In this document: in pieces, positions 28,960-36,795 of the stretch | Layout: each line of letters begins with the position of its first letter | How positions within the stretch are numbered: the first letter of the stretch is position 1 | Assembly: GCF_013300725.1 (NCBI RefSeq) | Contig: NZ_JAAIMM010000008.1 | Coordinates: 1 to 64,000 of the forward strand | DNA length: 64,000 bases | Reading direction: 5' to 3' | Origin: Allocoprococcus comes | GTDB taxonomy: Bacteria > Bacillota > Clostridia > Lachnospirales > Lachnospiraceae | Notes under the pieces: generated by a model | Databases searched by the model: none | What the model was told of the DNA's origin: nothing | Seen by the model: the letters and a program-made list of their open reading frames with translations, nothing else | Made by a program: the position numbers and the translations under genes

Positions 28960-30174
28960 ATGCTGACATTGGAAAAATTTGAAGAAGCAAGCGAGATCGT
29001 AAAACGTGTGACACGTCCGACAAAGCTTATCTACAGTGAGTATCTCAGTAGCCAGACCGGGGGAAAGGTTTATTTGAAACCGGAAAATATGCAGTACACA
29101 GGTGCATACAAATTAAGAGGAGCTTATTACAAGATCAGCACACTTTCTGAGGAAGATCGTGCAAAAGGTCTGATCACAGCTTCAGCGGGAAACCATGCAC
29201 AGGGTGTGGCATATGCGGCAAAAGCGTTTGGATGTAAGGCGACGATTGTTATGCCTACTGTCACTCCGCTGATCAAGGTAAACCGTACCAAGAGCTATGG
29301 TGCCGAGGTTGTTTTACACGGAGATGTCTATGACGATGCCTGTGCAAAGGCCTATGAGCTTGCTGAAGAGTACGGATATACTTTTGTACATCCGTTCGAC
29401 GATCTGGATGTAGCTACCGGACAGGGAACGATTGCAATGGAAATTGTCCAGGAACTCCCGACCGTTGATTATATCCTTGCACCGATCGGGGGCGGCGGAC
29501 TGATTACAGGTGTATCTACACTTGCGAAAATGCTGAATCCAAAGATCAAAGTGATCGGTGTGGAACCGGCAGAAGCAGCAAGTATGACTGCTGCAATCGA
29601 AGCAGGACATACCGTAACACTTCCAAGTGCCAACACGATTGCAGATGGTACAGCAGTAAAAAAAGTCGGGGAACAGAACCTCCCATACGTTATGGAAAAT
29701 GTAGACCAGATCGTGACTGTAGAAGATGATGAACTGGTCGGAGCATTCCTTGATATGGTGGAAAACCATAAAATGGTAGTAGAAAACTCAGGTCTTCTTT
29801 CTGTTGCAGCTTTAAAACAGCTGGATCTGAAAGGTAAGAAAGTAGTATCTATCTTAAGCGGCGGGAACATGGATGTTATTACCATGTCTTCTGTTGTGCA
29901 GCACGGACTGATCCAGAGAGACCGTATCTTCTCTGTATCGGTACTTCTTCCGGATAAACCGGGTGAACTGGTAAAAGTGGCACAGACGATTGCAGAAGAG
30001 CAGGGAAATGTGATCAAACTGGAACATAATCAGTTTGTAAGCATTAACCGAAATGCGGCTGTGGAGCTTCGTGTGACACTGGAAGCATTTGGAACCGATC
30101 ATAAGAACCGGATCATCGCGGCACTGGAGGCAGCCGGATTCAGACCGAAGCTGATCAGTGCGAAGTTATATTAG
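28960..30174 (+). CDS. ilvA: Threonine ammonia-lyase (threonine dehydratase)
   Basis: PLP enzyme converting threonine to 2-oxobutyrate and ammonia. 404 residues. The PLP lysine is in GAYKLRGAYYKI, the substrate loop is SAGNHAQGVAYAA, and the glycine loop is PIGGGGLITG. A single ACT-like C-terminal region (SVLLPDKPGELVKVAQTIAE) suggests the short form (tdcB/ilvA-type), which may be valine/isoleucine or AMP regulated; which is not shown. ATG 28960 is 1 bp after the ftsY stop with GAAGGAGAAG upstream, so it is coupled to ftsY. A terminator and repeat E2 follow. No T-box leader is present. Confidence 0.92.
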   Translation: MLTLEKFEEASEIVKRVTRPTKLIYSEYLSSQTGGKVYLKPENMQYTGAYKLRGAYYKISTLSEEDRAKGLITASAGNHAQGVAYAAKAFGCKATIVMPTVTPLIKVNRTKSYGAEVVLHGDVYDDACAKAYELAEEYGYTFVHPFDDLDVATGQGTIAMEIVQELPTVDYILAPIGGGGLITGVSTLAKMLNPKIKVIGVEPAEAASMTAAIEAGHTVTLPSANTIADGTAVKKVGEQNLPYVMENVDQIVTVEDDELVGAFLDMVENHKMVVENSGLLSVAALKQLDLKGKKVVSILSGGNMDVITMSSVVQHGLIQRDRIFSVSVLLPDKPGELVKVAQTIAEEQGNVIKLEHNQFVSINRNAAVELRVTLEAFGTDHKNRIIAALEAAGFRPKLISAKLY

Positions 30175-30185
30175 AATATTTGAGA

Positions 30186-30226
30186 GGGCAGTCTTATCCC
30201 ATGGAGGGGTGAGGCTGTCTTTTTTT
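30186..30226 (+). terminator. Terminator after ilvA
   Basis: GGCAGTCTTATCCC pairs with GGGTGAGGCTGTC using G-U pairs, followed by TTTTTTT. Confidence 0.65.
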
Positions 30227-30242
30227 GAAAATAAGGTTGTGA

Positions 30243-30426
30243 GACCGGGCGAGAAAAAGAATCTCTTCCAATCCAAGTTGTGCAAACCATTCCGATGAAC
30301 CTCTGAAGGCGAAAATTATGTCAGCAGAGGCTTCCATAATTTTTGAGTTTCATCTCCATTGCACAAAATAGGATTGGAAGAGATTCTTTTTCTCGCCCGG
30401 TCAATAACGGTATTGGCAAAGAGGAC
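30243..30426 (+). ncRNA. Structured repeat element, complete copy E2
   Basis: A perfect 32-bp inverted repeat (30243-30274 with 30371-30402), beginning GACC and ending GGTC, encloses a 96-nt core. The core has TTGTGCAA/TTGCACAA, GATGAACCTC/GAGTTTCATC and AAAATTATG/CATAATTTT stems around TCAGCAGAGGCTTC. The core differs from E3 at only a handful of positions while the outer arms beyond the inner CCAATYC are unrelated. GGTATTGGCAAA (about 30409-30420) is the 3' family motif; a GTC/GAC closure is weak. GGTTGTG lies just before the left arm, as in E3. It follows the ilvA terminator. RNA nature is inferred. Confidence 0.6.
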
Positions 30427-30617
30427 GACATTGCTTCATTGTGAAGAGAGGGATAGAGACTGTAAGGAAGTTGGGTGCTTGTCTAGGGTGGGAGAAATAG
30501 GTGGATTAAACTAGGGAAAATGGATGAGAAGAGAATCGAGACTGTATGAAAGTTTAACAAATTAGCACTTTAATTAAATGAAATACTGGCTAAAGTCACG
30601 AAATGGGGAAAATGGGG
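30427..30617. other. Intergenic DNA between repeat E2 and the 30618 promoter
   Basis: No gene, terminator or clear operator is seen in this stretch; it completes the non-coding gap 30175-30678. Confidence 0.6.
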
Positions 30618-30646
30618 TTGACATGGAGAGTATAGTTGTATACAAT
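30618..30646 (+). promoter_or_regulatory. Promoter with TTGTATACAA operator for the citrate synthase-gntR-icd operon
   Basis: Consensus TTGACA (30618-30623), 17-nt spacer, TACAAT (30641-30646). The palindrome TTGTATACAA (30636-30645) covers the -10 box. The third neighbour downstream of it is a GntR-FCD regulator (32090), so autoregulation is plausible. The same palindrome sits at the ackA promoter. Confidence 0.65.
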
Positions 30647-30678
30647 GATACAAAAATACAGGTCAGGGAGTGACGGTT

Positions 30679-32067
30679 ATGGAAAACAGGAAGGTTTATC
30701 TGGATAAGCATACAAATTTATTACAACTTGAGGAGCATATGTACCCGTTGGTAGACGTGGATACACCGAATGTGTTTCGGAACCTGTTTCATTATGATGA
30801 GATTCCGAAGATTGCGTTTAATGATCGTATTGTACCGCACAGTATGCCGGATGAGATCTGGATCACGGATACGACATTCAGGGATGGGCAGCAGTCGAGA
30901 GCGCCCTATTCAACGGATCAGATTGTAACCATTTTCGATTATATGCACAGGCTTGGAGGTCCGCAGGGGAAGATTCGTCAGAGTGAATTTTTCTTATACA
31001 GCAAGAAAGACCGGGATGCCGTATATAAATGTATGGAGAGAGGTTATAAGTTCCCGGAGATCACAAGCTGGATCCGTGCAAATAAAAAGGATTTTGAGCT
31101 GGTAAAGGATCTGGGAATGAAGGAAACCGGAATCCTGGTAAGCTGTTCGGATTATCATATTTTTTATAAACTGAAGATGACAAGACGAGAGGCGATGGAA
31201 CATTATCTGTCAGTTGTACGTGAATGTCTGGAGACCGGTGTCAGTCCAAGATGTCATCTGGAAGATATTACCAGATCGGATATTTATGGATTTGTCATTC
31301 CATTCTGTCTGGAACTGATGCATCTGATGGAAGAATACCAGATTCCGGTGAAGATCCGTGTCTGTGATACGATGGGATACGGAGTCAACTATCCGGGGGC
31401 TGTGATTCCTCGTTCCATTCCGGGTATCATTTACGGACTCAGAGTACATGCAGGTGTACCGAGTGAATTGATCGAATTCCATGGACATAATGATTTTTAC
31501 AAGGCAGTCAACAATTCTACAACGGCCTGGCTTTATGGAGCATGTGGCGTGAACTGTTCCTTGTTTGGAATCGGTGAACGTACCGGTAATACGCCACTGG
31601 AAGCAATGATTTTTGAATATGCGCAGCTTCGTGGAACGCTGGATGACATGGATACAACGGTGATTACTGAACTGGCAGAATATTATGAAAAAGAGATTGG
31701 ATACCAGATCCCGCCGCGTACCCCGTTTGTCGGAAAGAATTTCAATGTAACCCGTGCGGGAATCCATGCAGACGGACTGTTAAAGAACGAAGAAATCTAC
31801 AATGTGTTTGATACCGGCAAGTTTCTGAACCGACCACCGCTGGTTGCTGTGTCCAATACTTCCGGTCTTGCAGGTATTGCACACTGGATAAATACATATT
31901 ATCACCTGAAAAATGAGAAACAGGTAGACAAGAATTCCATTTTAGTTGTAGAATTGAAGAAGTGGGTTGATGCGGAATATGAATCCGGCCGTGTGACCGT
32001 ACTCACAGATGAGGAACTAATCCGGGAGATTGAGAGAATCTGTGGCGAAAAGGGGATCACAATCTAA
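30679..32067 (+). CDS. HMGL-like acyltransferase, probable Re-citrate synthase (alternatively isopropylmalate/homocitrate synthase-like)
   Basis: 462 residues of the DRE-TIM aldol family, which joins acetyl-CoA to a 2-oxo acid. Metal/catalytic motifs: ITDTTFRDGQQ, EFHGHNDFYKAV (HxH), GIGERTGNTPLEA. The LeuA allosteric dimer domain is absent, so it is not a classical 2-isopropylmalate synthase. It is followed by gntR and NADP isocitrate dehydrogenase. That order fits Re-citrate synthase, the enzyme that replaces the ordinary citrate synthase in Clostridium kluyveri and relatives and is related to homocitrate synthase. ATG 30679 is preferred to the GTG at 30670, since GGGAG is 7-9 nt upstream. 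Function is inferred, not proven; aconitase is not in the operon. Confidence 0.55.
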   Translation: MENRKVYLDKHTNLLQLEEHMYPLVDVDTPNVFRNLFHYDEIPKIAFNDRIVPHSMPDEIWITDTTFRDGQQSRAPYSTDQIVTIFDYMHRLGGPQGKIRQSEFFLYSKKDRDAVYKCMERGYKFPEITSWIRANKKDFELVKDLGMKETGILVSCSDYHIFYKLKMTRREAMEHYLSVVRECLETGVSPRCHLEDITRSDIYGFVIPFCLELMHLMEEYQIPVKIRVCDTMGYGVNYPGAVIPRSIPGIIYGLRVHAGVPSELIEFHGHNDFYKAVNNSTTAWLYGACGVNCSLFGIGERTGNTPLEAMIFEYAQLRGTLDDMDTTVITELAEYYEKEIGYQIPPRTPFVGKNFNVTRAGIHADGLLKNEEIYNVFDTGKFLNRPPLVAVSNTSGLAGIAHWINTYYHLKNEKQVDKNSILVVELKKWVDAEYESGRVTVLTDEELIREIERICGEKGITI

Positions 32068-32089
32068 CGAAATTCAGGAGAGAGATAAA

Positions 32090-32728
32090 ATGGAAGAGTA
32101 TTCATTGAGAAGTCAGGTTTTTCAGACCATCAGAGATGACATTCTGAAAGGTAAATACGAAGAAAATGACGAACTCAGAGAAGCAACATTGGGGAAGGAA
32201 CTTGGAGTTAGCCGTACACCGGTAAGAGAGGCACTTAGACAGTTGGAGCTGGAGGGACTGGTGAACATCATCCCGAATAAAGGAGCCTATGTTACTGGTA
32301 TTTCTGATAAGGATGTACATGATATTTATATGATCCGTTCCATGCTGGAAGGATTATGCGTCCGCTGGGCAACAGAACATATTACACAGGAGCAGCTGGA
32401 AGAACTGGATGAGATCATTCTTTTATCCGAGTATCATATGGATAAAGGACATTCCGATCAGCTGACAGAGCTGGATGGAAGATTCCATCAGATTCTGTAT
32501 GAGGCATCACAGAGCAGGATCCTGGATCATGTGCTTTCGGATTTTCACAAATATGTACAGCTTGCAAGAAGGACTTCCGTTAAGACAGAAGAGCGTGCGA
32601 TCAAGTCGATTGGCGAGCATAACGAGATCCTGAATGCCATTAAGGCAAAGGATGCGGAAAAAGCCGGCAATCTGGCAACGCTCCACATTATGCATGTTAT
32701 GGAGAACCTGCATATCGAAGAAGAATAA
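32090..32728 (+). CDS. GntR family transcriptional regulator, FCD (FadR) subfamily
   Basis: 212 residues. The winged-helix N-terminus (about 10-70) shows [19 protein letters not shown] and [12 protein letters not shown], followed by an all-helical FCD ligand domain (about 80-212; metal/acid-binding type with His in [11 protein letters not shown] and EHNEIL). ATG 32090 follows AGGAGAGAGATAAA. It lies between the synthase and icd in one operon, so it most likely senses a carboxylate such as citrate. TTGTATACAA at 30636 and 20152 is the best candidate operator. Confidence 0.9.
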   Translation: MEEYSLRSQVFQTIRDDILKGKYEENDELREATLGKELGVSRTPVREALRQLELEGLVNIIPNKGAYVTGISDKDVHDIYMIRSMLEGLCVRWATEHITQEQLEELDEIILLSEYHMDKGHSDQLTELDGRFHQILYEASQSRILDHVLSDFHKYVQLARRTSVKTEERAIKSIGEHNEILNAIKAKDAEKAGNLATLHIMHVMENLHIEEE

Positions 32729-32747
32729 TCAAAAAGGAGACGAAGCT

Positions 32748-33944
32748 ATGAGTAAAATTCAGATGACGACACCGATTGTTGAGATGGACGGAGATGAGAT
32801 GACCAGAATTCTCTGGAGGATGATAAAAGATGATCTTCTTCTGCCGTATATCGATCTTAAGACAGATTATTATGATCTTGGACTGGAACACCGCAATGAG
32901 ACAGATGACCAGGTTACAGTTGATTCAGCTAATGCAACAAAGAAGTACAAAGTAGCTGTCAAATGTGCGACCATTACACCGAATGCGGCAAGGGTAAAAG
33001 AATATGATCTCAAAGAGATGTGGAAGAGTCCGAACGGAACAATCCGTGCGATTCTGGATGGAACGGTATTTCGTGCTCCGATCGTGGTAAAAGGAATTGA
33101 ACCATGTGTAAAGAACTGGAAGAAGCCGATCACGATTGCCCGTCATGCTTATGGGGATGTATATAAAGGAACCGAGATGAAGATTCCGGGACCTGGAAAG
33201 GCAGAACTGGTCTACACAGCACCTGACGGAACAGAGACAAGAGAGCTGATCCATAATTTTGATGGAGCAGGTATTATCCAGGGAATGCACAATATCAATG
33301 CATCTATTGAAAGTTTTGCAAGAAGCTGCTTTAGTTATGCGCTGGATACAAAGCAGGATCTTTGGTTTGCAACAAAAGATACCATTTCCAAAAAATATGA
33401 CCATACATTCAAAGATATCTTCCAGGAGATCTTTGATGCAGAGTATAAGAACCTTTTTGATGAAGCGGGAATTGAATATTTCTACACATTGATCGATGAT
33501 GCGGTAGCCCGTGTAATGAAGTCAGAGGGTGGTTATATCTGGGCATGTAAGAATTATGACGGGGACGTGATGAGTGATATGGTTTCCTCAGCATTTGGTT
33601 CACTTGCCATGATGACATCTGTACTGGTATCACCGGAAGGATTTTATGAATATGAAGCTGCGCATGGAACAGTACAGCGTCATTATTACAAACACCTGAA
33701 AGGGGAAGAGACTTCAACAAACTCTGTTGCAACGATCTTTGCATGGTCAGGAGCTTTGCGCAAGAGAGGAGAACTGGATGGAAACCAGGAACTGATGGAT
33801 TTTGCGGACCGTCTGGAAAAAGCAACGATCGGTACGATTGAAGAGGGTTATATGACAAAGGATCTTGCAATGATCACAACTCTTCCGGAGGTGCATGTAC
33901 TGAACAGTGAAGGATTTATCAAAGCGATTGCAGAAAGATTATAA
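32748..33944 (+). CDS. icd: NADP-dependent isocitrate dehydrogenase
   Basis: Oxidative decarboxylation of isocitrate to 2-oxoglutarate. 398 residues, of the subfamily related to eukaryotic cytosolic IDH rather than to the E. coli type. Motifs: [13 protein letters not shown], the substrate/metal block [56 protein letters not shown] with [19 protein letters not shown], and the NADP region [16 protein letters not shown] 32748 has AAAAAGGAGACGAAGC upstream. It is the last gene of the operon begun at 30618, and meets a convergent ABC-F gene over a shared terminator. Confidence 0.95.
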   Translation: MSKIQMTTPIVEMDGDEMTRILWRMIKDDLLLPYIDLKTDYYDLGLEHRNETDDQVTVDSANATKKYKVAVKCATITPNAARVKEYDLKEMWKSPNGTIRAILDGTVFRAPIVVKGIEPCVKNWKKPITIARHAYGDVYKGTEMKIPGPGKAELVYTAPDGTETRELIHNFDGAGIIQGMHNINASIESFARSCFSYALDTKQDLWFATKDTISKKYDHTFKDIFQEIFDAEYKNLFDEAGIEYFYTLIDDAVARVMKSEGGYIWACKNYDGDVMSDMVSSAFGSLAMMTSVLVSPEGFYEYEAAHGTVQRHYYKHLKGEETSTNSVATIFAWSGALRKRGELDGNQELMDFADRLEKATIGTIEEGYMTKDLAMITTLPEVHVLNSEGFIKAIAERL

Positions 33945-33983
33945 AAAGAGCAGGGAATGCATGAAGGGCGTATCCCTGACAGA

Positions 33984-34027
33984 AAAATGGGAAGGACCGG
34001 CTTATTCAGCCAGTTCTTCCCATTTTT
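33984..34027. terminator. Bidirectional terminator between icd and the ABC-F gene
   Basis: AAAATGGGAAG and CTTCCCATTTT form a stem with poly-U on either strand. It includes the last codons of the minus-strand ABC-F gene, whose stop is at 34002. Confidence 0.75.
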
Positions 34028-35909
34028 CATAGAGTTCTTCGAGCTCTGATTCGTTCGCTGTTTTTTCTTTTGCCAGTTCCTGGCATTTGACAGAATTCGT
34101 ATAGACTTCTTCCAGCATCATCAGTTCATCGATTTCGCCATTGCGCGTCTCAAGAACACCGATACGTTCTTCTGTTTTCTTCAGGTCGTTCTGTCTTTTG
34201 CGGAGACGTGCCTGTTCTTCTTTCTGCTCCTGCCAGCTCAGTTTGGATTCGGAAACCTGCGTCGGTGCGTCTTCAGAAGCAGTTGTGGAAACAGCCGGGG
34301 CCAGAAGATCTTTTTTCTCCAGATAATAATCATAGTTGCCGATATAATTGACAAAGGTATTGCCGGTCAGTTCCAGAATGCGGGTGGCGGTCTGGTTGAT
34401 GAAATAACGGTCATGTGACACATAAAGTACCGTACCGGTATAATCATTCAGAGCCCGCTCGAGAATTTCCTTGGAAGTGATGTCCAAATGGTTGGTCGGC
34501 TCATCGAGGATCAGGAAATTCGCATTGGAGAGCATCAGCTTTGCCAGAGATACACGTCCCCTTTCACCACCACTTAAATCGCCGATCAGCTTGAAAACAT
34601 CATCTCCGGTAAAAAGAAAAGCCGCAAGCATGTTCCGGATCTGTGTGTTGGTAAGCGTCGGATAATCATCGGAAATTTCTTCAAAGATTGTCTTATCCAT
34701 ATGAAGGACGTGGTGTTCCTGATCGTAGTAACCAATCTCCACATTGGCACCCAGTGTAAAGGAACCGCTGTCTGCCTGGATCACATTGTTCAGAATCTTG
34801 AGAAGCGTAGTTTTTCCGGTTCCGTTGTCGCCAATAATGGCTACATGTTCCCCACGCTTGATCTCGAAACTGATATCTGTGAAAAGTGTCTGTGGCGGAA
34901 AGGCTTTGCTTAATCCTTTGACAGAAAGTACATCATTGCCACTGACACGTGAAGGTTCCAGCTTCAGATGGATGTCGGTGTTGATCTCCATCGGTTTGTC
35001 TACAAGCGTCATCTTATCCAGCATTTTTTCCCGGCTTTCGGCACGCTTGATGGATTTCTCACGGTTAAATGAACGGAGCTTTTCGATCACGGCTTCTTGA
35101 TGTTTGATCTCACGCTGCTGATTCAAGTATTCTTTTAATTTGGCTTCCCTGAGCTGTTCTTTTTTGACAGCAAAATCAGAATAATTGCCCATATAAGTAT
35201 GAAGCTGTCCCTGCTCGACTTCAATCACTTTTGTAACTACACGGTTCAGGAAATAGCGGTCGTGGGATACGATAAGAACAGCACCCGGATAATTCAGAAG
35301 ATAGGTTTCCAGCCATGCGATGGAGTTCATATCCAGGTGGTTGGTTGGCTCATCCAGAAGCAGGACGTCAGGCTTGGTAAGAAGGAGTTTGCCAAGAGAT
35401 ACACGGGTCTTCTGACCACCGGATAAAGAATCTACGGGTTTGGTAAATTCTTCTTCTGTAAATCCGAGACCTTTTAGAACGCCGGTAAGCTCACTTTTAT
35501 AGGCGTAACCGTCTGCGTGCTCAAATGCAGAAGTCAGTCTCTGATAAGTGGAAAGACGTGCTTCAAGAGCATCTCCGGAAAGAGATGGAAGCTCCATCTC
35601 GATTGTACGTATCTGCTTTTCCATCTCAATGATTTCAGCTTTTGCCGTGCGGACTTCTTCGTAAATGGTATTGCCGCTTTCCATCTCCTGATGCTGTGCA
35701 AGGTAGCCGAGAGTTTTGCCTTTGGTAAGAACAACCGTCCCTGCATCGGGAGAAAGTTGTCCTACGATCATCTTGAGGATCGTGGATTTGCCGGCTCCGT
35801 TAAGACCTACTAGGGCAGCTTTTTCATGGTTTTCTATATGAAAGGAACCGTCTTTTACGATGACCTGATCCCCAAAACTTTTTGACAGATTATGACATGC
35901 CAGTATCAT
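34002..35909 (-). CDS. ABC-F family ATP-binding cassette protein
   Basis: 635 residues, two ABC domains in tandem without membrane segments, as in ribosome-binding ABC-F proteins. Walker A motifs are GLNGAGKSTILKM and GDNGTGKTTLLKI; signatures are DSLSGGQKTRVSLGKL and GDLSGGERGRVSLAKL. Walker B is LLLDEPTNHLD in domain 1 and ILDEPTNHLD in domain 2. A charged linker lies at about residues 240-300 (KREQLREAKLKEYL). The C-terminal tail is basic and coiled coil. It may protect the ribosome against an antibiotic or act in translation; the interdomain tip needed for antibiotic assignment cannot be judged. It reads away from rex, with promoter and palindrome at 35935-35989. Confidence 0.88.
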   Translation of the reverse strand: MILACHNLSKSFGDQVIVKDGSFHIENHEKAALVGLNGAGKSTILKMIVGQLSPDAGTVVLTKGKTLGYLAQHQEMESGNTIYEEVRTAKAEIIEMEKQIRTIEMELPSLSGDALEARLSTYQRLTSAFEHADGYAYKSELTGVLKGLGFTEEEFTKPVDSLSGGQKTRVSLGKLLLTKPDVLLLDEPTNHLDMNSIAWLETYLLNYPGAVLIVSHDRYFLNRVVTKVIEVEQGQLHTYMGNYSDFAVKKEQLREAKLKEYLNQQREIKHQEAVIEKLRSFNREKSIKRAESREKMLDKMTLVDKPMEINTDIHLKLEPSRVSGNDVLSVKGLSKAFPPQTLFTDISFEIKRGEHVAIIGDNGTGKTTLLKILNNVIQADSGSFTLGANVEIGYYDQEHHVLHMDKTIFEEISDDYPTLTNTQIRNMLAAFLFTGDDVFKLIGDLSGGERGRVSLAKLMLSNANFLILDEPTNHLDITSKEILERALNDYTGTVLYVSHDRYFINQTATRILELTGNTFVNYIGNYDYYLEKKDLLAPAVSTTASEDAPTQVSESKLSWQEQKEEQARLRKRQNDLKKTEERIGVLETRNGEIDELMMLEEVYTNSVKCQELAKEKTANESELEELYEKWEELAE

Positions 35910-35934
35910 TTTTATATCCTCCTGTTAAAGTGGC

Positions 35935-35964
35935 AATTATGTTACTGCTCACAGTAACATAATT
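35935..35964. promoter_or_regulatory. 13-bp perfect palindrome in the abc-F/rex divergent region
   Basis: AATTATGTTACTG and CAGTAACATAATT are separated by CTCA. It overlaps the -10 box and start of ABC-F transcription on the minus strand (TATAAT at 35967-35962), a classic repressor position. Alternatively, in the ABC-F mRNA it would be a hairpin just before the GAGG ribosome binding site. Confidence 0.6.
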
Positions 35965-35989
35965 ATAGCTGAAATACGACAAAAAACAA
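35962..35989 (-). promoter_or_regulatory. Promoter for the ABC-F gene
   Basis: Minus strand TTGTTT (35989-35984), 16-nt spacer, TATAAT (35967-35962). AGGAGG at about 35920 precedes the ATG. Confidence 0.5.
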
Positions 35990-35998
35990 CTATAAAAT

Positions 35999-36027
35999 TT
36001 GACTTTTTCGTTGGATTCTTATATAAT
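35999..36027 (+). promoter_or_regulatory. Promoter for rex
   Basis: TTGACT (35999-36004), 17-nt spacer, TATAAT (36022-36027). Confidence 0.7.
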
Positions 36028-36067
36028 TAAAAATAATGAGTCAAAAAATAGGAAGGTGGAAGTGAAA

Positions 36068-36715
36068 GTGGCATCAAGAGAAATATCTCAGGCAGTAATA
36101 AGGAGACTTCCGCGGTATTATCGTTATTTAGGGGAACTACTGGAGAGCGGAGTCGAACGGATATCATCCAATGAATTAAGTAAAAGAATGAAAGTGACTG
36201 CTTCACAGATCCGGCAGGATCTGAATAATTTCGGTGGATTTGGACAGCAGGGATATGGCTATAATGTAAAGTATCTTTATACAGAGATAGGTAAGATCCT
36301 TGGACTGAACGAGAAACATAAATTCGTTATCATTGGAGCAGGAAATCTTGGACAGGCATTGGCGAACTATGCAGCATTTGAAAATCGGGGATTTGTTTTA
36401 AAAGGGCTGTTTGACGTAAACCCAAGGCTTGCCGGATTGACGATCCGTGGAGTTGAGATCCGTATGATGGATGAATTGAAGGATTTTGTGAAAGAAAACG
36501 ATATTGAGATCGGGGTTCTCACGATTCCGAAGGCAAAAGCAGTAGAGGTTGCCAATCTCCTGGTAGATAATGGAGTCAAGGCTATCTGGAATTTTGCGCA
36601 TACAGATCTGAATCTGCCGGATAATATTATTGTGGAGAATGTTCATTTGTCTGAAAGTCTGATGAGATTATCTTATAACATCACCAGATACAATGAAGAA
36701 CATGAAGGAAAGTAG
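36068..36715 (+). CDS. rex: Redox-sensing transcriptional repressor Rex
   Basis: 215 residues, normal for Rex. N-terminal winged helix (about 1-75): SQAVIRRLPRYYRYL, DLNNFGGFGQQGYGYNV. The NADH-binding Rossmann domain follows (FVIIGAGNLGQALANYA, GXGXXG-like), with a C-terminal swapped helix. Rex senses the NADH/NAD+ ratio and represses fermentation genes. GTG 36068 gives the family start ASREISQAVI with GGAAGGTGGA about 8 nt upstream; GTG 36062 is a possible alternative. A Rex-like box at 49345 precedes the alcohol dehydrogenase gene in this window. Confidence 0.95.
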   Translation: MASREISQAVIRRLPRYYRYLGELLESGVERISSNELSKRMKVTASQIRQDLNNFGGFGQQGYGYNVKYLYTEIGKILGLNEKHKFVIIGAGNLGQALANYAAFENRGFVLKGLFDVNPRLAGLTIRGVEIRMMDELKDFVKENDIEIGVLTIPKAKAVEVANLLVDNGVKAIWNFAHTDLNLPDNIIVENVHLSESLMRLSYNITRYNEEHEGK

Positions 36716-36737
36716 TCAAAGCATACCAGAAGGCAGA

Positions 36738-36768
36738 GGTGCAGGAAAGTTTTTTCCTGCACCTTTTT
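36738..36768 (+). terminator. Terminator after rex
   Basis: GGTGCAGGAA and TTCCTGCACC pair around AGTTTT and are followed by TTTTT. Confidence 0.75.
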
Positions 36769-36795
36769 GAAAATTAAATGTATGGGAGACCGGAT

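Noticed and set aside
28960-30174. T-box or amino-acid leader for ilvA
   Set aside because: ilvA starts 1 bp after ftsY; there is no leader.
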